Origin: Brevundimonas nasdae
GTDB lineage: Bacteria; Pseudomonadota; Alphaproteobacteria; Caulobacterales; Caulobacteraceae
Assembly (NCBI RefSeq): GCF_016654005.1
Contig: NZ_JAEPWN010000008.1
Location: 62,001 to 126,000, forward strand
Direction of reading: 5' to 3'
DNA length: 64,000 bases
Of this stretch, positions 61,096 through 64,000 are shown one piece after another; the stretch's first letter is position 1; each line of letters begins with the position of its first letter. Below the pieces are notes generated by a model that saw only the letters and a program-made list of their open reading frames with translations, was not told where the DNA came from and did no database searches. The position numbers and the translations under genes are program-made.

Positions 61096-61650
61096 TTATG
61101 CCTGCGCGCTTCGGCCAAGGTGATGAAACAGGTCGTCGATGATCTGAGCAGGTTCAGGCGCGTCCGTGCGTCCCGCCGCCAGATAATGCTGAATTGATCC
61201 CAGGGTGGTCGAGCGGATCAGATAGCTGAGACGCTGTGGGTCGCCAGGGGGCAGGGCGCCGATCTGCTGATCGGCCTGTGTGGCGCGGGTGTAGATGACG
61301 TCCCAGCGGTCCATCGCCTGAAGCAAGTCTTCGCGCTCTCCATGTGGCCATTGCTGGATCAGCAGCCGAAACCGTTCGGTGTGCGTCAGCGCCCATTTGG
61401 CGAACACAAGCGTCAGGGCCTGTACGCTGAGGGGCGTTTCGGCGCGTTCGGCAGTCTGGCACATGGCCACGATCTCGCGCGCGATCAGGGCCTCCAGGAT
61501 ATCCTGCTTGCTGGAGAAATGGCGGTATGGCGCGTTGTGCGACACGCCGACGGCGGCGGCCACGTCGCGTAGCGTCACCGCGGTCGATCCTGCGCCATCC
61601 AGCAGAACGGCGGCCGCCGCCAACAGATCGTCAAACCGTGATGAAGCCAT
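61096..61650 (-). CDS. TetR family regulator of the divergent dehydrogenase gene
   Basis: This 184-residue TetR protein has its helix-turn-helix at about residues 5-50 (LLDGAGSTAVTLRDVAAAVGVSHNAPYRHFSSK) and a TetR C-terminal domain (WHG-like fold). I start it at ATG 61650; the open frame continues to 61686 into the operator. It lies divergent from an SDR gene with a near-perfect double operator between, so it is almost certainly the repressor of that gene. The inducer is not evident. Confidence 0.86.
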   Translation of the reverse strand: MASSRFDDLLAAAAVLLDGAGSTAVTLRDVAAAVGVSHNAPYRHFSSKQDILEALIAREIVAMCQTAERAETPLSVQALTLVFAKWALTHTERFRLLIQQWPHGEREDLLQAMDRWDVIYTRATQADQQIGALPPGDPQRLSYLIRSTTLGSIQHYLAAGRTDAPEPAQIIDDLFHHLGRSAQA

Positions 61651-61669
61651 AGACCGCACCCTGCCGGAC

Positions 61670-61717
61670 CATGTTGACAACGTCAACTTCGCTTCTCATG
61701 TTGACGTTGTCCACATG
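61670..61717. promoter_or_regulatory. Double operator, inverted copies, upstream of tetR and SDR gene
   Basis: CATGTTGACAACGTCAAC (61670-61687) and its inverted copy at 61700-61717 match at 17 of 18 positions. Each half has GTTGAC-N3-GTCAAC symmetry (one mismatch in the right copy). The 30-bp centre-to-centre spacing is close to three helical turns. Confidence 0.75.
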
Positions 61718-61809
61718 ACGCTCGGGCTCCCCACCGCCGCCAGAAGGACGATTGTGAACCTGATTTCAGAGGCCTCGATGCGGTGCGGCCGCAGGGGCAG
61801 GAGAAGACC

Positions 61810-62547
61810 ATGACCGGAAGACTTCAAGGCAAGGTGGCGATCGTGACGGGCGGGTCGCGCGGGCAGGGCGCCTCGCACGTTCGCGCCTTCATCAAGGAGG
61901 GCGCCAAGGTCGCCTTCACCGACGTTCGGGTCGAACTGGGCCAGGAGTTGGCCGCCGAACTGGGCGAAAACGCCCTGTTCATCCAGCATGATGTGTCGAA
62001 CCCCCAGGACTGGGAGCGCGTGGTCGCCGAGACAGAGGCGGCGTTCGGTCCGGTCAGCGTGCTGGTCAACAACGCCGGCATCGTCCTGCTGAAGGAAATC
62101 GCGGACCTGACGTTCGAGGAATATTCGAAGGTCATCGCCGTGAACCAGAACAGCGTCTTTCTGGGCATGAAGACGGTGCTGCCGTCGATGCGCCGTGCGG
62201 GCGTGGGCTCCATCGTCAACGTCTCGTCGGCGGCGGTTTATCGCGGGGTAAAGGGCAACTCGGCCTACACCGCCGCCAAGATCGCCATTCACGGCCTCAG
62301 CCGCGTCGCCGCTCTGGAGTTCGCGGAAGAGAACATCCGCGTCAACACCGTCCTGCCCGGCATCATCCAGACCCCCATGGTGGACGAGCCCGATCCTGAG
62401 CGCGTCGCCGAAATCAACAGCCGCATTCCGGTCAAGCGTCTGGCGGACCCGCAGGAGGTCTCCAATATGATCGTCTATCTGGCCTCGGACGAAGCCAGCT
62501 ACACCACGGCGGCGGAGATCACTGTCGATGGCGGCATAACCGCCTGA
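61810..62547 (+). CDS. Short-chain dehydrogenase under TetR control
   Basis: This 245-residue SDR has the cofactor motif GGSRGQG, NNAG near residue 85, catalytic Ser in NVSSAA and YTAAK. It resembles the classical glucose or 3-alpha-hydroxysteroid dehydrogenase subgroup, but the substrate cannot be fixed. AGGAG precedes ATG 61810. It faces a TetR gene with a double operator. A stem-loop lies between it and the ohr gene. Confidence 0.9.
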   Translation: MTGRLQGKVAIVTGGSRGQGASHVRAFIKEGAKVAFTDVRVELGQELAAELGENALFIQHDVSNPQDWERVVAETEAAFGPVSVLVNNAGIVLLKEIADLTFEEYSKVIAVNQNSVFLGMKTVLPSMRRAGVGSIVNVSSAAVYRGVKGNSAYTAAKIAIHGLSRVAALEFAEENIRVNTVLPGIIQTPMVDEPDPERVAEINSRIPVKRLADPQEVSNMIVYLASDEASYTTAAEITVDGGITA

Positions 62548-62557
62548 CGCCCAGACC

Positions 62558-62591
62558 GCGCCGGACCGTTCAAAGGCGGACGGTTCGGCGC
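62558..62591 (+). terminator. Stem-loop between SDR and ohr genes
   Basis: GCGCCGGACCGT (62558-62569) pairs with ACGGTTCGGCGC (62580-62591) with one wobble, followed by ATCCTATTTGTT. It is a weak terminator or processing site. Confidence 0.45.
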
Positions 62592-62622
62592 ATCCTATTT
62601 GTTCCGCAGGGAGATGACGCGG

Positions 62623-63045
62623 ATGAAGACCCTCTATTCAACCACAGTGAACGTCGTCGGCGGGCGCAATGGCACAGCGCACAGCGATGACGGGTTTCTG
62701 GATCTGAAATTGGCGCAACCCGCCGCCATCGGCGGACGCGGCAATGCGACCAACCCGGAACAACTGTTCGCGGCGGGCTATGCCGGATGTTTCGGCAGCG
62801 CGGTGATCCATGTGGCGGGGCGCAAGCACAAGGTGGCTGACGATCAGGTCGCGATCGCCGCCTCGGTCGGCCTGAACCAGCAGGATGACGGCGGCGTGGC
62901 CCTGTCCGTTGCCCTGGCGGTCACCATCACCGGCGTCGACCAACCGACCGCCGAAGCCATCGTCGAAGAGGCCCACCGCACCTGCCCCTATTCCAAGGCT
63001 GTGCGCGGCAATATTGACGTTCAGATCACCGTCACTGCGGCCTGA
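62623..63045 (+). CDS. ohr: Organic hydroperoxide resistance protein Ohr
   Basis: This 140-residue OsmC/Ohr-family peroxidase has catalytic Cys56 in AGYAGCFGSA and resolving Cys121 in RTCPYSKAVRGN. It reduces organic and lipid hydroperoxides using lipoyl thiols. GGGAG precedes ATG 62623. No ohrR (MarR) gene adjoins it; control may pass through the TetR upstream if read-through from the SDR gene occurs. Confidence 0.94.
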   Translation: MKTLYSTTVNVVGGRNGTAHSDDGFLDLKLAQPAAIGGRGNATNPEQLFAAGYAGCFGSAVIHVAGRKHKVADDQVAIAASVGLNQQDDGGVALSVALAVTITGVDQPTAEAIVEEAHRTCPYSKAVRGNIDVQITVTAA

Positions 63046-63054
63046 CGAACGGAC

Positions 63055-63074
63055 AGGGCGGCGTGCGCCGCCCT
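63055..63074. terminator. Compact stem between convergent ohr and dnaB
   Basis: AGGGCGGCG (63055-63063), TG, CGCCGCCCT (63066-63074): 9-bp perfect stem overlapping the dnaB stop codon. No T run of note on the plus strand. Confidence 0.5.
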
Positions 63075-64000
63075 ATTCGTAGCTGACTTCCTCATAGCCG
63101 TGCGCCAGGTTGCCGAAGCGGACGGTGTCGGCGTCGAAGGCCAGTTTGACGATGCCGATGGGGCCATGGCGCTGCTTGCCGATGACGACTTCGGCCTGGC
63201 CCTGCAGGCGGTCCATGTCCTGCTGCCATTGCAGGTGTTCCTCGGTGCCTTCGCGCGGTTCGGCCCGGCCCAGGTAATAGCTTTCGCGATAGACGAACAT
63301 TACGCAGTCGGCGTCCTGCTCGATAGAGCCGGATTCCCGCAGGTCGGACAGTTGCGGGCGCTTGTCGTCGCGCTGTTCGACCTGACGCGACAGCTGCGAC
63401 AGGGCGATGATCGGCACCGACAACTCCTTGGCCAGGGCCTTCAGACCGCCGGTGATTTCGGACACTTCCTGCACGCGGTTCTTCTGGCCGCCGCCTTCGC
63501 CTGTCGTCACCAGCTGGAGATAGTCGACGATGATCAGATCAAGCCCATGCTCCATCCGCTTCAGGCGCCGTGCGCGGGCCGACAGCTTGGAGATGGAGAT
63601 GCCGCCGGTGGCGTCGATGTAGAGGGGGCTTTCGCCGATCTCGACCGCCGCATCGCGCAGCTTGCCGAAGTCCGAGGCGTCGATCTCGCCCTTGCGCAGC
63701 TTGTCCGATGACACGCCCGACGCGTCGGCCAGAATACGCATGGCCAGCTGTTCGGCGCTCATTTCCAACGAGTAGAAGGCGACGACCCCGCCGTTGACGG
63801 TCTTGCGGCCCTCGGGCGTCGGCTCCCACTGATAGGCGCGGGCCACGTTGAAGGCCATGTTGGTGGCCAGTGCGGTCTTACCCATCGACGGACGTCCCGC
63901 CAGGATCAGAAGGTCAGAGGGGTGCAGGCCGCCCAGCTTGCGGTCCAGGTCGTTCAATCCGGTGGCCAGGCCCGCCAGCTTGCCTTCACGCTGATAGGCT
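63073..64000 (-). CDS. dnaB: Replicative DNA helicase DnaB, 5' end outside window
   Basis: The visible 309 codons are the C-terminal RecA-like helicase domain: GLNDLDRKLGGL, Walker A GRPSMGKTALA, VDYLQL Walker B and LSQLSRQVEQR, all diagnostic of DnaB. The reading frame runs off the window end, so the N-terminal domain and start are missing. DnaB unwinds DNA at the replication fork. It anchors the core string dnaB-alr-radA-cvpA-purF, here interrupted by the tetR/SDR/ohr cassette and the Yip1 gene. Confidence 0.95.
   Translation of the reverse strand, partial: AYQREGKLAGLATGLNDLDRKLGGLHPSDLLILAGRPSMGKTALATNMAFNVARAYQWEPTPEGRKTVNGGVVAFYSLEMSAEQLAMRILADASGVSSDKLRKGEIDASDFGKLRDAAVEIGESPLYIDATGGISISKLSARARRLKRMEHGLDLIIVDYLQLVTTGEGGGQKNRVQEVSEITGGLKALAKELSVPIIALSQLSRQVEQRDDKRPQLSDLRESGSIEQDADCVMFVYRESYYLGRAEPREGTEEHLQWQQDMDRLQGQAEVVIGKQRHGPIGIVKLAFDADTVRFGNLAHGYEEVSYE

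Overview
The window is a high-GC, densely coded chromosomal segment of an alphaproteobacterium. Caulobacteraceae, most likely Brevundimonas-like, is my best guess. The basis is four large TonB-dependent receptors (TBDRs), several exported glycosidases and esterases, and the core gene string dnaB-alr-radA-cvpA-purF. No tRNA, rRNA, CRISPR array, insertion sequence or phage gene was seen. The longest stretch without a gene is 36741-37034 (294 bases); it holds a terminator, an inverted repeat and a LysR-type box.

Region 1 (1-15804) is a glycoside-utilisation locus. It holds a GH5 beta-glycosidase (cut by the window edge), a lipoprotein type B carboxylesterase, a divergent TetR regulator, a small exported protein, a GH78 alpha-L-rhamnosidase, an acyl-CoA ligase, a lipoprotein alpha/beta hydrolase, a TBDR and a GH3 beta-glucosidase. 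Together they would import an acylated rhamnosyl/glucosyl conjugate (saponin, steryl or flavonoid glycoside), strip it and activate the released acid. The substrate is inferred.

Region 2 (15885-26753) holds an NRDE protein, a haemolysin III homologue, then dctBD divergent from dctA, followed by a TBDR and an exported hydrolase. Two tandem dyads 33 bp apart lie between dctB and dctA, and DctD carries GAFAGA in place of GAFTGA. Region 3 (26819-35387) has a cytoplasmic carboxylesterase-tetR operon divergent from a TBDR, with two copies of a TTCAT-N6-ATGAA operator between them. An AcoR-like regulator without an AAA+ domain, an aldehyde dehydrogenase and an alcohol dehydrogenase follow, which together suggest ester hydrolysis and then alcohol oxidation.

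Region 4 (35583-41524) is a sulfur amino acid block: aminotransferase, cysteine synthase, LysR regulator and the metNIQ methionine importer. Region 5 (41528-46602) has a LysR gene divergent from an exported metallo-beta-lactamase-fold hydrolase, then a TBDR whose only promoter interval contains a 27-bp CT microsatellite, a candidate phase-variation switch.

Region 6 (46621-64000) is mostly housekeeping: an ArsC-like protein, an ECF sigma factor module, panB, a YfgM-like protein, bamB, der, a NUDIX hydrolase, a methyltransferase-like membrane protein, a short-chain dehydrogenase, purF, cvpA, radA, a Yip1 protein, alr and dnaB (cut by the window end). A tetR/dehydrogenase/ohr cassette sits between alr and dnaB, with a near-palindromic double operator at its divergent promoter.
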